A stretch of 64,000 nt of DNA from Bacillota bacterium (GTDB lineage: Bacteria > Bacillota > Clostridia > Christensenellales > Aristaeellaceae), in contig JAEZTL010000031.1 in NCBI GenBank assembly GCA_023421395.1, positions 62,001-126,000 on the forward strand, written 5' to 3'. Every line of letters starts with the position of its first letter. Position 1 is the stretch's first letter. The position numbers and the translations under genes are program-made. Shown here piece after piece: positions 53,932-60,491 of this stretch. Below the pieces are notes generated by a model. It saw only the letters and a program-made list of their open reading frames with translations. It did no database searches and was not told where the DNA came from.

Positions 53932-54207
53932 TTACCTGCGTTTGAAGTTGTCCCAGGAAAAGCGTACGTCGCTTTGGTATACGCGGCGTTTGAGCTTCTG
54001 AACCGACAGGAAATACCGCACGCCGAGGAACGCGACGGCCATCCCAAATGCGGCGCCTGGAACCTTCGCGTCCATCACCGGGAACTCCACCCGGTATATC
54101 GCGCTGTAGACGCCAAAAGCGAGCCCGGTCAGCGTGATCGCAGCACTGGTAGCAAAGAGCACCCCGATGGCCACTGCCTTTTTCCGCTCCAAAGCCTGCT
54201 CTTTCAT
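53932..54207 (-). CDS. Small two-helix membrane protein preceding amt
   Basis: 91 residues, starting at the ATG at 54207 with GGAGG 8 bases upstream. Two transmembrane segments (about 15-38 and 47-66) flanked by basic ends (ALERKK; QKLKRRVYQSDVRFSWDNFKRR). It is 53 bases upstream of amt and first gene after the leader terminator, so it is part of the ammonium operon. I do not recognise the family; a subunit or chaperone for the transporter is possible. Confidence 0.7.
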   Translation of the reverse strand: MKEQALERKKAVAIGVLFATSAAITLTGLAFGVYSAIYRVEFPVMDAKVPGAAFGMAVAFLGVRYFLSVQKLKRRVYQSDVRFSWDNFKRR

Positions 54208-54251
54208 GGGATACACCTCCATCCGTGACTTGGGAATTGCGAAAACGATAG

Positions 54252-54284
54252 AAAAAAGCGAAGAAACCGCGCCGGCTTCTTCGC
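54252..54284 (-). terminator. Intrinsic terminator in the leader of the amt operon
   Basis: 11-bp stem with one wobble (54258-54268 with 54274-54284), 5-base loop and T6 on the minus strand, about 45 bases before the start of the 91-residue gene and about 100 bases after the predicted transcription start. Confidence 0.85.
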
Positions 54285-54382
54285 CTCTTTATTTTATGAA
54301 GTTGTCCGTTTGCAAAATGCAAGTCGTGGATGATTAAATTGCACAAATGTTGCGGTATCCGCGCAACACCCTCATCCGGACG
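54285..54382 (-). promoter_or_regulatory. Candidate cis-regulatory leader RNA of the amt operon
   Basis: The predicted transcript starts at about 54382 and folds at once. Helices (minus strand): GTCCG 54381-54377 with CGGAC 54308-54304; GATGA 54376-54372 with TCATC 54333-54329; GTTGCG 54367-54362 with CGCAAC 54354-54349 (7-base loop); TTGCA 54322-54318 with TGCAA 54314-54310. A strong terminator follows and then the ribosome binding site of the first gene: the layout of a transcription-attenuating riboswitch. I do not see the glutamine (glnA/DP) riboswitch consensus. Confidence 0.5.
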
Positions 54383-54388
54383 CGATTT

Positions 54389-54417
54389 ATGATATGCCTG
54401 ACCATCTGAATAGTCAA
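54389..54417 (-). promoter_or_regulatory. Promoter of the amt operon
   Basis: Minus strand TTGACT, 17 bases, TATCAT; the start point falls at the first base of the leader helix. Confidence 0.6.
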
Positions 54418-54641
54418 TACTGAATACAATACAATATTCCTAAATATGAACGCATGATTTTGGCTAGATTATTACGGCGACATTTCGGACGGGTTGCGTC
54501 CGGCCGCTACGGCGCGAAGGACACGGGATTGTGCGGGTTCACAATGGCCCAAACGCCCCAAAATCCGGCTGAGCCGCACAAATAAGAAGCCCTCCATTGC
54601 GGCAGAGCGGCGGAGCGCCCGGAGCTGCTGAATCTAAAGCC
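54418..54641. other. Non-coding region upstream of the amt promoter
   Basis: AT-rich part (54418-54475) followed by GC-rich sequence with a GGACG/CGTCC hairpin near 54487-54501 and a long-range TTGTGCGG/CCGCACAA pairing (about 54533-54583) that could end transcription of the Cys-rich gene. No gene or clear promoter seen. Confidence 0.3.
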
Positions 54642-55073
54642 CTAGCCATGCGCGTGGTGCTGGCCGGTTTTTCCTCGTTCGTGCTTTTTTTTGCGGTCCT
54701 CATGGCACTGTTCGGAGGGGCAAATCGCGGCGGGATTGTTCGTCTTCACAGTCCGCTCCGCATTCAGCTTCTGGAGAATATCACGCAGGAGGACCGTTTC
54801 TTCCGCGCTTAAAATCTCAAGCGTCATCTCGCCGTGGCGAATCGAACGCGACACTCGGCGCATGGTCTCGGCCAGCTCCGAGTCAATGTCCGCCCGAGAG
54901 GAGGGTGAAGGGGAGGAATCCGAATCTTGCAAAACGTCGTCCTGGTGTTTTTTGCGATTCTTTTCTTCCCGCAGCGCGCGCTCCTTCGCGTAGGCCTCGC
55001 CCACGCGGCATCTGGGCGCGGTAAGGCTGCAGTGCCTGTGGCAGCCGGGGCAGATTTCTGAATCCTTCGACAT
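54642..55073 (-). CDS. Small Cys-rich N-terminal zinc-ribbon-like protein
   Basis: 143 residues. The N terminus CPGCHRHCSLTAPRC has four Cys and two His in a compact zinc-ribbon-like pattern, followed by GEAYAKER, a charged linker and a helical segment (SRSIRHGEMTLEILSAEETVLLRDIL), then a basic His-rich tail. I know similar N-terminal Cys motifs from small clostridial proteins that continue into a winged helix, but such a domain is not evident here. Function unassigned. Confidence 0.6.
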   Translation of the reverse strand: MSKDSEICPGCHRHCSLTAPRCRVGEAYAKERALREEKNRKKHQDDVLQDSDSSPSPSSRADIDSELAETMRRVSRSIRHGEMTLEILSAEETVLLRDILQKLNAERTVKTNNPAAICPSEQCHEDRKKKHERGKTGQHHAHG

Positions 55074-55225
55074 GGGAAACGCCCTCTTTCGTGATTATCC
55101 AGGAAGGTTTTGTACGCTTTTTTTACCCCGTACCGTGCGATGTGAAAACCAGGAGGTCAAATTTCCGGCCGTCGCAGACCGATTCCTATATAAACGATAT
55201 ATTTTATTGAAGATATGCGAGCGCA

Positions 55226-55254
55226 TGGACAGGCCGACGATTCTGCGGTACAAT
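55226..55254 (+). promoter_or_regulatory. Promoter of tcdA
   Basis: TGGACA, 17 bases, TACAAT, 50 bases before the ATG. Confidence 0.6.
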
Positions 55255-55303
55255 GAGAGCCGGGCGCGCGCTGCGCGCCGCGCAGAAAAGCGGAGGGGCG
55301 CGT

Positions 55304-56068
55304 ATGCAGAACCAGTTTTCACGGTCGGAGCTGATCTTTGGGCGCGAGGGAATGGAAGCGCTTTGGGCGTCCCGGGTAGCGGTATTCGGCATTGGGGGCG
55401 TGGGTGGCAGCGCGGTGGAGGCGTTGGCCCGGGGCGGGATTGGCGCGATTGATCTCGTGGACGACGACAGGGTGTGCCTGACCAACATCAACCGCCAGAT
55501 CATCGCCACCCACGCCACCGTCGGCCGCCTGAAGGTGGATGTGACCGAAGAGCGCATTCGGGACATCTGCCCGGAGATCACCGTCCGAAAGCACGCGTGT
55601 TTCTTTCTGCCGGAGACGGCGGATTCGTTTGATTTTTCGCAGTACGACTATGTGATCGACGCCATTGATACCGTCAAGGGGAAGCTGGAGATCATCCTCA
55701 GGGCCGGGGCGGCTGGCGTTCCCATCGTCTCCTGCATGGGCGCGGGAAATAAGGTGGATCCGTCCATGCTGCGCGTCGCGGACATTTACGAGACGAAGGT
55801 CTGCCCGCTGGCCCGCGTGATGCGCACGGAGCTTCGCAAGCGGGGCGTCGAGCGATTGACGGTCGTCTACTCCGAAGAGCCCCCGAAGCCTGCGCTCGTG
55901 GACGCCGCCTGCCGGGAAGGCTGCGTCTGCCCGCCGGGGGCTCAGCGCACCTGCGCCGCGCGCAGATCGATTCCGGGGTCTACTTCCTTCGTACCGCCGG
56001 TAGCGGGGATGATCGCCGCGGGCGCGGTGATCCGGGATCTCGCGTCAAGGGGCGCGCGGGCGCGCTGA
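55304..56068 (+). CDS. tcdA: tRNA threonylcarbamoyladenosine dehydratase
   Basis: 254 residues, E1-like (ThiF/MoeB) superfamily. The ATP loop FGIGGVGGSAVEALARGGIG, DDDRVCLTNINRQI and the later IDAIDTVKGKLEII and GNKVDPSMLRVADIYETK match TcdA/CsdL, which cyclises t6A37 of tRNA. I use ATG at 55304, preceded by GGAGGGG. Cys pairs near CREGCVCPPG give the usual zinc-site variant. Confidence 0.92.
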   Translation: MQNQFSRSELIFGREGMEALWASRVAVFGIGGVGGSAVEALARGGIGAIDLVDDDRVCLTNINRQIIATHATVGRLKVDVTEERIRDICPEITVRKHACFFLPETADSFDFSQYDYVIDAIDTVKGKLEIILRAGAAGVPIVSCMGAGNKVDPSMLRVADIYETKVCPLARVMRTELRKRGVERLTVVYSEEPPKPALVDAACREGCVCPPGAQRTCAARRSIPGSTSFVPPVAGMIAAGAVIRDLASRGARAR

Positions 56069-56085
56069 CAATCCGAAAACCGCCT

Positions 56086-56294
56086 TACAGGGATAAAACG
56101 TTGTGCGACAATCCCTTTGGACGAACCGCAAAGGGGGAGACCCACCGTATGCCAGCGCAGGCGCAATTCTGAATTGAATCGGCTGCGCATCGCAGGGCCT
56201 GCGATGCGCGCTCCCGGTACGGAATTACACAGAGCGACGTGACGTAAGGGGCCGTGCCCCAAACCACAAGCCGTGCCGGAGGCATGGCTTTTTT
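56086..56294 (+). ncRNA. Candidate structured leader/ncRNA with terminator
   Basis: Between tcdA and the DUF1062 remnant. Helices visible: CCCTTTG 56113-56119 with CAAAGGG 56129-56135; CAATT/AATTG at about 56164-56176; an 11-bp GCGCATCGCAG/CTGCGATGCGC with 3-base loop at about 56185-56209; CCGTA near 56146 with TACGG near 56218; GGGGC/GCCCC at about 56248-56260; then an intrinsic terminator, followed at 28 bases by a ribosome binding site. It could be a riboswitch-type leader or the tcdA 3' region. I match it to no known class. Confidence 0.4.
56269..56294 (+). terminator. Terminator ahead of the DUF1062 remnant
   Basis: 9-bp stem with one wobble (56269-56277 with 56281-56289), 3-base loop, T6. 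Either the end of the tcdA transcript or the terminator of the leader RNA. Confidence 0.8.
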
Positions 56295-56335
56295 GCGCGT
56301 TCGTTCCTGTCGGCCGTCGCTCGGAAGGAGCGATG

Positions 56336-56901
56336 ATGCGATAAACCTATGTCGTCAACCTCGTCAAGCTGCCTCCGGTTCCGCGCCGTTGTCCGCGCTG
56401 CGGCGCGCAAAAGCCGTTTTGCCCTCGGATCAGATCCGCGTCAACGCGCAGGAAAAGCTGTTGGACGTCTGGCTGAGCCACAGGTGTCAGGATTGCGGTC
56501 GGGCTTGGAACATGGAGGTGCTCGCCCGGGTCCCGGGCGGTCGGCTGGATAAGGCACCATACGATCGTATGCTTGAAAACGACCCCGCGCTGATTTGGCC
56601 GCTGGCCCTGAATCGGCCACTGCACGGGCGGTGCAGCGCGAAGCTGTCGCCGGACGCGCTGAAATACGGTATCGAATGGGAGAAACCGCCGCCCGGCAGC
56701 CTCAAAGGGCCTGTGGAATTGATCATTGTACGCAAGGTGTCGCCGGGGATCGGGCTTTCAAAGCTGACCCGGGAGATCACGGGGCTCTCCGCCCGGGACT
56801 TTGCGATGATGTCTTCCGGCCTGATCTCGTCTCCGGACGCAAAGGACCTGATGAAGGCACGCATGGGGACGCGCTGTACCGCGCGCCTGCTGCCGGGATG
56901 A
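56336..56901 (+). pseudogene. DUF1062 protein gene with a nonsense codon and a frameshift
   Basis: GGAAGGAG precedes ATG at 56336. The third codon is TAA (56342-56344). After it the same frame reads TYVVNLVKLPPVPRRCPRCG, the start of a DUF1062 protein including its first CxxC. At a T4 run (56417-56420) the homology moves to another frame, PSDQIRVNAQEKLLDVWL and HRCQDCGRAW (second CxxC), which continues to the stop at 56901. Adding one T to the run restores a continuous reading. Two independent lesions point to a decayed gene, though two errors in the assembly are possible. Confidence 0.75.
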
Positions 56902-56912
56902 TTCGAACATAA

Positions 56913-56939
56913 GCCGCGCCGCCCAAAGGGCGGCGCGGC
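56913..56939. terminator. GC-rich hairpin between DUF1062 remnant and small membrane protein
   Basis: Perfect 12-bp stem (56913-56924 with 56928-56939), 3-base loop, no T-tract. Confidence 0.35.
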
Positions 56940-56945
56940 GATGTT

Positions 56946-57086
56946 CTATACGACTTTCCGGGTAGTGAGGGTTACGCCCCGCGCGCCGCGGCGTTCGCGC
57001 TCCCGGCGCCCGCCGATGGTCCACCAGTCAAGCAGCAGAATGATGCCAATCAGTACGATGATGCCGATGAGTCCCAGCCAGATCAT
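56946..57086 (-). CDS. 46-residue single-helix membrane protein
   Basis: ATG at 57086 with AGGAGG 7 bases upstream. One transmembrane helix (LGLIGIIVLIGIILLLDWW, about residues 4-22) and a strongly basic tail (GGRRERERRGARG). The good ribosome binding site and promoter support expression. Family unknown. Confidence 0.55.
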   Translation of the reverse strand: MIWLGLIGIIVLIGIILLLDWWTIGGRRERERRGARGVTLTTRKVV

Positions 57087-57137
57087 ATGCGCCCTCCTCT
57101 CGACTTGGGTCGGTCGGATGCTCTTTTCTCTGACTGT

Positions 57138-57166
57138 AGCATAGCATAGCCGTCGGAAATTTACAA
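57138..57166 (-). promoter_or_regulatory. Promoter of the 46-residue protein gene
   Basis: Minus strand TTGTAA, 17 bases, TATGCT. Confidence 0.5.
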
Positions 57167-57277
57167 TGGATTTACCATAAACCATCAATTTGTTCCGTTT
57201 TTGCGGGGTTCGACTTTTTTGTTCCGGCAAGCGCAAGATCGAAACGGCGCGCGCGACTGCGAAAACCGCGCGAACGC

Positions 57278-58162
57278 TCAATTCTTCGGCTTACGGCCGA
57301 TGGAAGCGCCGTAATTGAACAGCAGCACGCCCAGGAGGATCACTGCGCCGCCGGCCAGCGTGCCGCGGTCCGGAACCTCGTTTGCCATCAAAAAGCCCAG
57401 AACCGACGCCAAAAGCGGCGTTACGAACATGTAGTTGCTGACGGAGGAGGCCTTGTCCGCCCGCGCGAAAGCGTTGGCCCAGGCGACGTAGGCGAAGGCG
57501 CTGGAAAATACGCCCAATATCGCCACGTACAAAAGGAGGCGCGGCGGGGCTGTGACAGCCTGCCTGGCCCCTTGGGGCGCGAATACTGCAAGCATGGCCG
57601 TACCCGCCAGTACGCTGTAGGCGGAGGCTTGGAGCCCGGAATAGATTCTGGTCAGCCGGCGCTGCAAAAGGTTGTAGACGCTCAGAAGCACCACGGCGCC
57701 CAGAAGGTAGAGAAGTCCCGCGTTCACCGAGAACACGCCGTCCCTCAGCATCAGGAATGCCACGCCGCCAAATTCCACCGCCATCGCGATCCATTGATGA
57801 GGGCGGAGCGTTTCACCGTGGATGACGCGGGCCATCAATGCTGTCAAAACCGGCACCGTCGCCATCACCACGCTGCCGGTGGCGGAAGAAACCGTTTCGC
57901 ATCCTTTATTGAACACAATCATATAGAGGAAAAAGCCCGTGGCGCCGCTGAGGGCGAACCACTTCCAGTCCGCTCGCCGGGGCAGGGGGATTCGCTTGAT
58001 CAACAGCACTCCAACGAGCACCAGGGATGCTGCGAAATAGCGGAGAAACCCAAGCGGAAACGCTGTGAAGTGCTGAAGCGAAATCCTCGTCAACACGAAG
58101 GCCATCGACCAGAAGAGGATTGTCGTGATTGCCCAGGGATGATGGCTGTCCTTGAATCGCAT
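57278..58162 (-). CDS. DMT superfamily (EamA) transporter
   Basis: 294 residues, ten transmembrane helices in two EamA repeats (STTILFWSMAFVLTRIS-like start; second repeat from SVNAGLLYLLGAVVLLS). I start at the ATG at 58162, because the GTG at 58207 would leave only a few bases after the -10 box at 58210-58215. Substrate unknown; unrelated in position to the EamA gene at 43260. Confidence 0.85.
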   Translation of the reverse strand: MRFKDSHHPWAITTILFWSMAFVLTRISLQHFTAFPLGFLRYFAASLVLVGVLLIKRIPLPRRADWKWFALSGATGFFLYMIVFNKGCETVSSATGSVVMATVPVLTALMARVIHGETLRPHQWIAMAVEFGGVAFLMLRDGVFSVNAGLLYLLGAVVLLSVYNLLQRRLTRIYSGLQASAYSVLAGTAMLAVFAPQGARQAVTAPPRLLLYVAILGVFSSAFAYVAWANAFARADKASSVSNYMFVTPLLASVLGFLMANEVPDRGTLAGGAVILLGVLLFNYGASIGRKPKN

Positions 58163-58209
58163 GCGTTCATCCGCTTTCGGGCCCGGCGTGCCGGACGGAT
58201 TTTCCACCC

Positions 58210-58238
58210 ATTATAACGGTTGTTCCGCCGGATATCAA
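58210..58238 (-). promoter_or_regulatory. Promoter of the EamA transporter gene
   Basis: Minus strand TTGATA, 17 bases, perfect TATAAT; it also decides the start codon of this gene. Confidence 0.75.
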
Positions 58239-58303
58239 GAAAAAAACGCGAGTGCGCCTCCGGGCGTCGGCTTTTCGGTTCCGCCTGCGCGCAATCCGGG
58301 ATT

Positions 58304-59491
58304 TCAGCGCGCCGCAAACGCGGAGAGCGCCGATTCCAGGGATTGCGCGAAGCGCACGGTGTTGCCGCGGTTGGATTCCCGGATGAAGTCCCGGAGGCTT
58401 CGACTGGAGACGTTTGAGAAATCCCCGATGATCGCCAGGCGCATGTGGTAGTTGGAGAACTTTTGCAGCATTTCTCCCGCGATCCCCGTCTTCAGGTCAA
58501 AGAACGCCTGGCCCAGGCTTTCTGCGTAGGCGGCCATCGCGCTTGCACCCAGATAGCCCGCGGTGGCCATCGCATCCAGAAGCTGCTGCGGGTCTGTGAC
58601 GCGCGTCCAGCGGTCGATGATCATGGCGTTGAGCCCGTCCTGCCTGGCTGGAATCAGCGGCTGCGGTTCCGCCAGGAACGGCAGCGCGATTTCCGCAATG
58701 TTTGTGATGACGTGGCCTTGATTGGGCAACAGGCACACCTCGGCTTGAGGGAGGAGTGATCCGACGCGCGCCGCGGCCGCCCGCGCGTCCATCGTGACGT
58801 CGCGCTCTGCAAACGCAAAGAGCGCGGGCATGGCGATCCCCTTGAGCGCCGCGTCCGAAAACACCGGCAGCGCGCAAGTCATCGGCAGGAAGCTCTCGCC
58901 GATCAGCCGGAGAAACTCGGCCACCGGTTCGGGCATCGCCGCGCCCTCGGTGACGGCGTCGTTCAATTCCGAACGCCCGCCCGCGTCCTCCACGTGCGTC
59001 GCCAGCGATTCGGCCTGAAACAGCCCGCTGGGCGGCACCACACCGGCCGGCACGAACGCCGCGATCTTTGCGACGCGCTCTGGGTGGCTTGCGGCATATT
59101 TCAGCGCCAACCAGCCGCCGAAGGAGTTGCCAATCAGCGCCGCGCGGGCAATGCCCAGCGTGCGCAGCGTGCCGTCCAGCCAGGAGATGCAGTTGTCCGA
59201 CTCGAAGTCGAACCGATTCTCGTCACTCATGCCCGCCTCGCCGGGAATGTCCAGCGACAATACCCGGAAGCGTGAAGCCAGCGAAAGAATGTCGCCAAGC
59301 CAGAAGGCGCTGTTGCCGCAGGAACCGTGCAGAAGCACCACAGGCGACGCGTCCTTCGGGCCCGCCTCCAATAGAAACGTCCTGCCCTGCGACGTATCGA
59401 TATACTGTCGCTCCACCGGAAACCGGGAAAGAATCCCCTCATACATGGCGCGGACTTTCTCCCGCCCTTCCGCCGTCCTGAAAACGCTCAT
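58304..59491 (-). CDS. Alpha/beta hydrolase fused to a DUF4180 domain
   Basis: 395 residues in one frame. The alpha/beta hydrolase (about 1-275) has the oxyanion loop LLHGSCGNSAFW, nucleophile Ser in GNSFGG near 123, Asp in AERDVTMD near 231 and His in NQGHVI near 260. A DUF4180 domain follows (about 286-391): GQAFFDLKTGIAGEMLQKF, HMRLAIIGDFS, SSRSLRDFIRESNRG, nearly the whole of the family pattern, normally a protein on its own. ATG at 59491 after GGAGGAG, overlapping the HTH stop (ATGA). Substrate and role unknown. Confidence 0.88.
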   Translation of the reverse strand: MSVFRTAEGREKVRAMYEGILSRFPVERQYIDTSQGRTFLLEAGPKDASPVVLLHGSCGNSAFWLGDILSLASRFRVLSLDIPGEAGMSDENRFDFESDNCISWLDGTLRTLGIARAALIGNSFGGWLALKYAASHPERVAKIAAFVPAGVVPPSGLFQAESLATHVEDAGGRSELNDAVTEGAAMPEPVAEFLRLIGESFLPMTCALPVFSDAALKGIAMPALFAFAERDVTMDARAAAARVGSLLPQAEVCLLPNQGHVITNIAEIALPFLAEPQPLIPARQDGLNAMIIDRWTRVTDPQQLLDAMATAGYLGASAMAAYAESLGQAFFDLKTGIAGEMLQKFSNYHMRLAIIGDFSNVSSRSLRDFIRESNRGNTVRFAQSLESALSAFAAR

Positions 59492-59931
59492 GGAATCTCC
59501 TCCGTCTCTCCATTGGTCAAGGCCGCGATAAACTCCAGCATTGCCTGCGTAAAAGACAGTTCTCCCCACAGCGCGACGCGGACCGCCCGTTCCGGCTCGA
59601 TAAACTGTGCGGTCAGCGTCGATCTTCCGTACTCCGGTGGCTTGGCGTTGAGCACCGCGGTCAGCGTGTTGACGATGCGAATCGCCTCGTCACGCGAGGG
59701 AACTGGAATGTCCGCGACCGAGGATACGGAAATCCGCCTTTGCTTCGGCTCCGCCGGTTTTTCCCGCCCCTGCTTTTCCGTAAAAGCGGAAAGCTCGTTC
59801 CCGGAGACCCGCCAGCGCCCGCCAATCCGGATTGCGGGGAGGATGCCCTGACGCATGTAGCGCTGGATCGTCTTGACGTGCATGCCGAGCATTTCCGCGA
59901 CCTGCTCGGGACTAAAATAGGACTCATCCAT
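59488..59931 (-). CDS. Excisionase/MerR-like HTH protein coupled to the hydrolase
   Basis: 147 residues. N-terminal excisionase-type HTH (about 5-55; YFSPEQVAEMLGMHVKTIQRYMRQGILPAIRIGGRWRV split by turns), a basic linker and a C-terminal alpha/beta segment of about 75 residues (SRDEAIRIVNTL ... VRVALWGELSFTQAMLEFI) I cannot name. ATG at 59931, 9 bases after AAGGAG. It probably regulates its own two-gene operon. Confidence 0.85.
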   Translation of the reverse strand: MDESYFSPEQVAEMLGMHVKTIQRYMRQGILPAIRIGGRWRVSGNELSAFTEKQGREKPAEPKQRRISVSSVADIPVPSRDEAIRIVNTLTAVLNAKPPEYGRSTLTAQFIEPERAVRVALWGELSFTQAMLEFIAALTNGETEEIP

Positions 59932-59964
59932 TTCTAAATGCTCCTTAAAATATCTTATAAAGGA

Positions 59965-59993
59965 ATAATAAGGAGTAATTGGCGCGTTGTCAA
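59965..59993 (-). promoter_or_regulatory. Promoter of the HTH / hydrolase-DUF4180 operon
   Basis: Minus strand TTGACA, 17 bases, TATTAT. TCCTT/AAGGA half-sites flank the leader (59942-59964) and may be an operator. Confidence 0.75.
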
Positions 59994-60044
59994 GCGTGAA
60001 AACGCCTTGCAATGTTCTCCCGTGTAAATTTTACGGAGAAAGGC

Positions 60045-60072
60045 TTGACGCGCTGATCATACTGTATATAAT
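60045..60072 (+). promoter_or_regulatory. Promoter of the GntR-ABC operon
   Basis: TTGACG, 16 bases, TATAAT. Confidence 0.75.
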
Positions 60073-60085
60073 GTGTATGAACAGT
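60061..60085 (+). promoter_or_regulatory. Possible GntR operator overlapping the -10 box
   Basis: ACTGT (60061-60065) and ACAGT (60081-60085) form an inverted repeat centred just past the -10 box, fitting autorepression by the YtrA-type regulator encoded next. Confidence 0.4.
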
Positions 60086-60110
60086 AAGAGCGTGAGAGGA
60101 GGCGTAACCG

Positions 60111-60491
60111 CTGAACATTATCCTGTCCAACACGTCGGATTTGCCGATCTACCAGCAGATCGTCGACCAGATGCGCGGGGCGATCCTGCGGGGGGAATTG
60201 ACAGAGGGGGCTCTGCTGCCCTCCATTCGGGCGCTGGCCAGAGATCTCCGCATCAGCGTCATCACCACGGCGCGCGCCTACGACGAACTGGAGCGCGAGG
60301 GCTACATTGCCAGCGTCGCGGGCAAGGGCTCCTTTGTCGCGCCCAGGAGCAAGGAGCTTCTGCGGGAATCCCGGCTAGGCATGGTCGAGGAGAAGCTCGT
60401 GGAGGCGGTACGCCTGGCGGTGGCGCTGGACATTGAACGGCAAGAGGTCGAGCACCTTTTAGACCTGATCTATAAGGAGGATGTCAAGTGA
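60111..60491 (+). CDS. YtrA-subfamily GntR regulator, apparent CTG start
   Basis: 126 residues. Winged-helix GntR domain (about 10-75; PIYQQIVDQMRGAILRGEL, LPSIRALARDLRISVITTAR, GYIASVAGKGSFV) and a short helical C terminus, as in YtrA. The family starts with M-N-I-I-x-S-N; here that reads L-N-I-I-L-S-N with CTG at 60111, 8 bases after AGGAGG. An in-frame TAA two codons upstream excludes an earlier start; the next usable start is TTG at 60141, without a ribosome binding site and inside the conserved region. Confidence 0.9.
   Translation: MNIILSNTSDLPIYQQIVDQMRGAILRGELTEGALLPSIRALARDLRISVITTARAYDELEREGYIASVAGKGSFVAPRSKELLRESRLGMVEEKLVEAVRLAVALDIERQEVEHLLDLIYKEDVK

Noticed and set aside
53879..54346. 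A long N-terminal extension of Amt reading through the upstream small gene
   Set aside because: The extension is in a shadow frame of the 91-residue gene; the signal-like start and ribosome binding site at 53878 fit Amt proteins.
54285..54382. Glutamine riboswitch (glnA/DP) before amt
   Set aside because: The consensus segments around the conserved CGUUCAUCC and GGACGGAAGUAGG elements are not present.
56411..56425. Programmed -1 frameshift in the DUF1062 gene
   Set aside because: The sequence is not a proper slippery heptamer in the required frame and the gene already has a stop at codon 3; decay is simpler.
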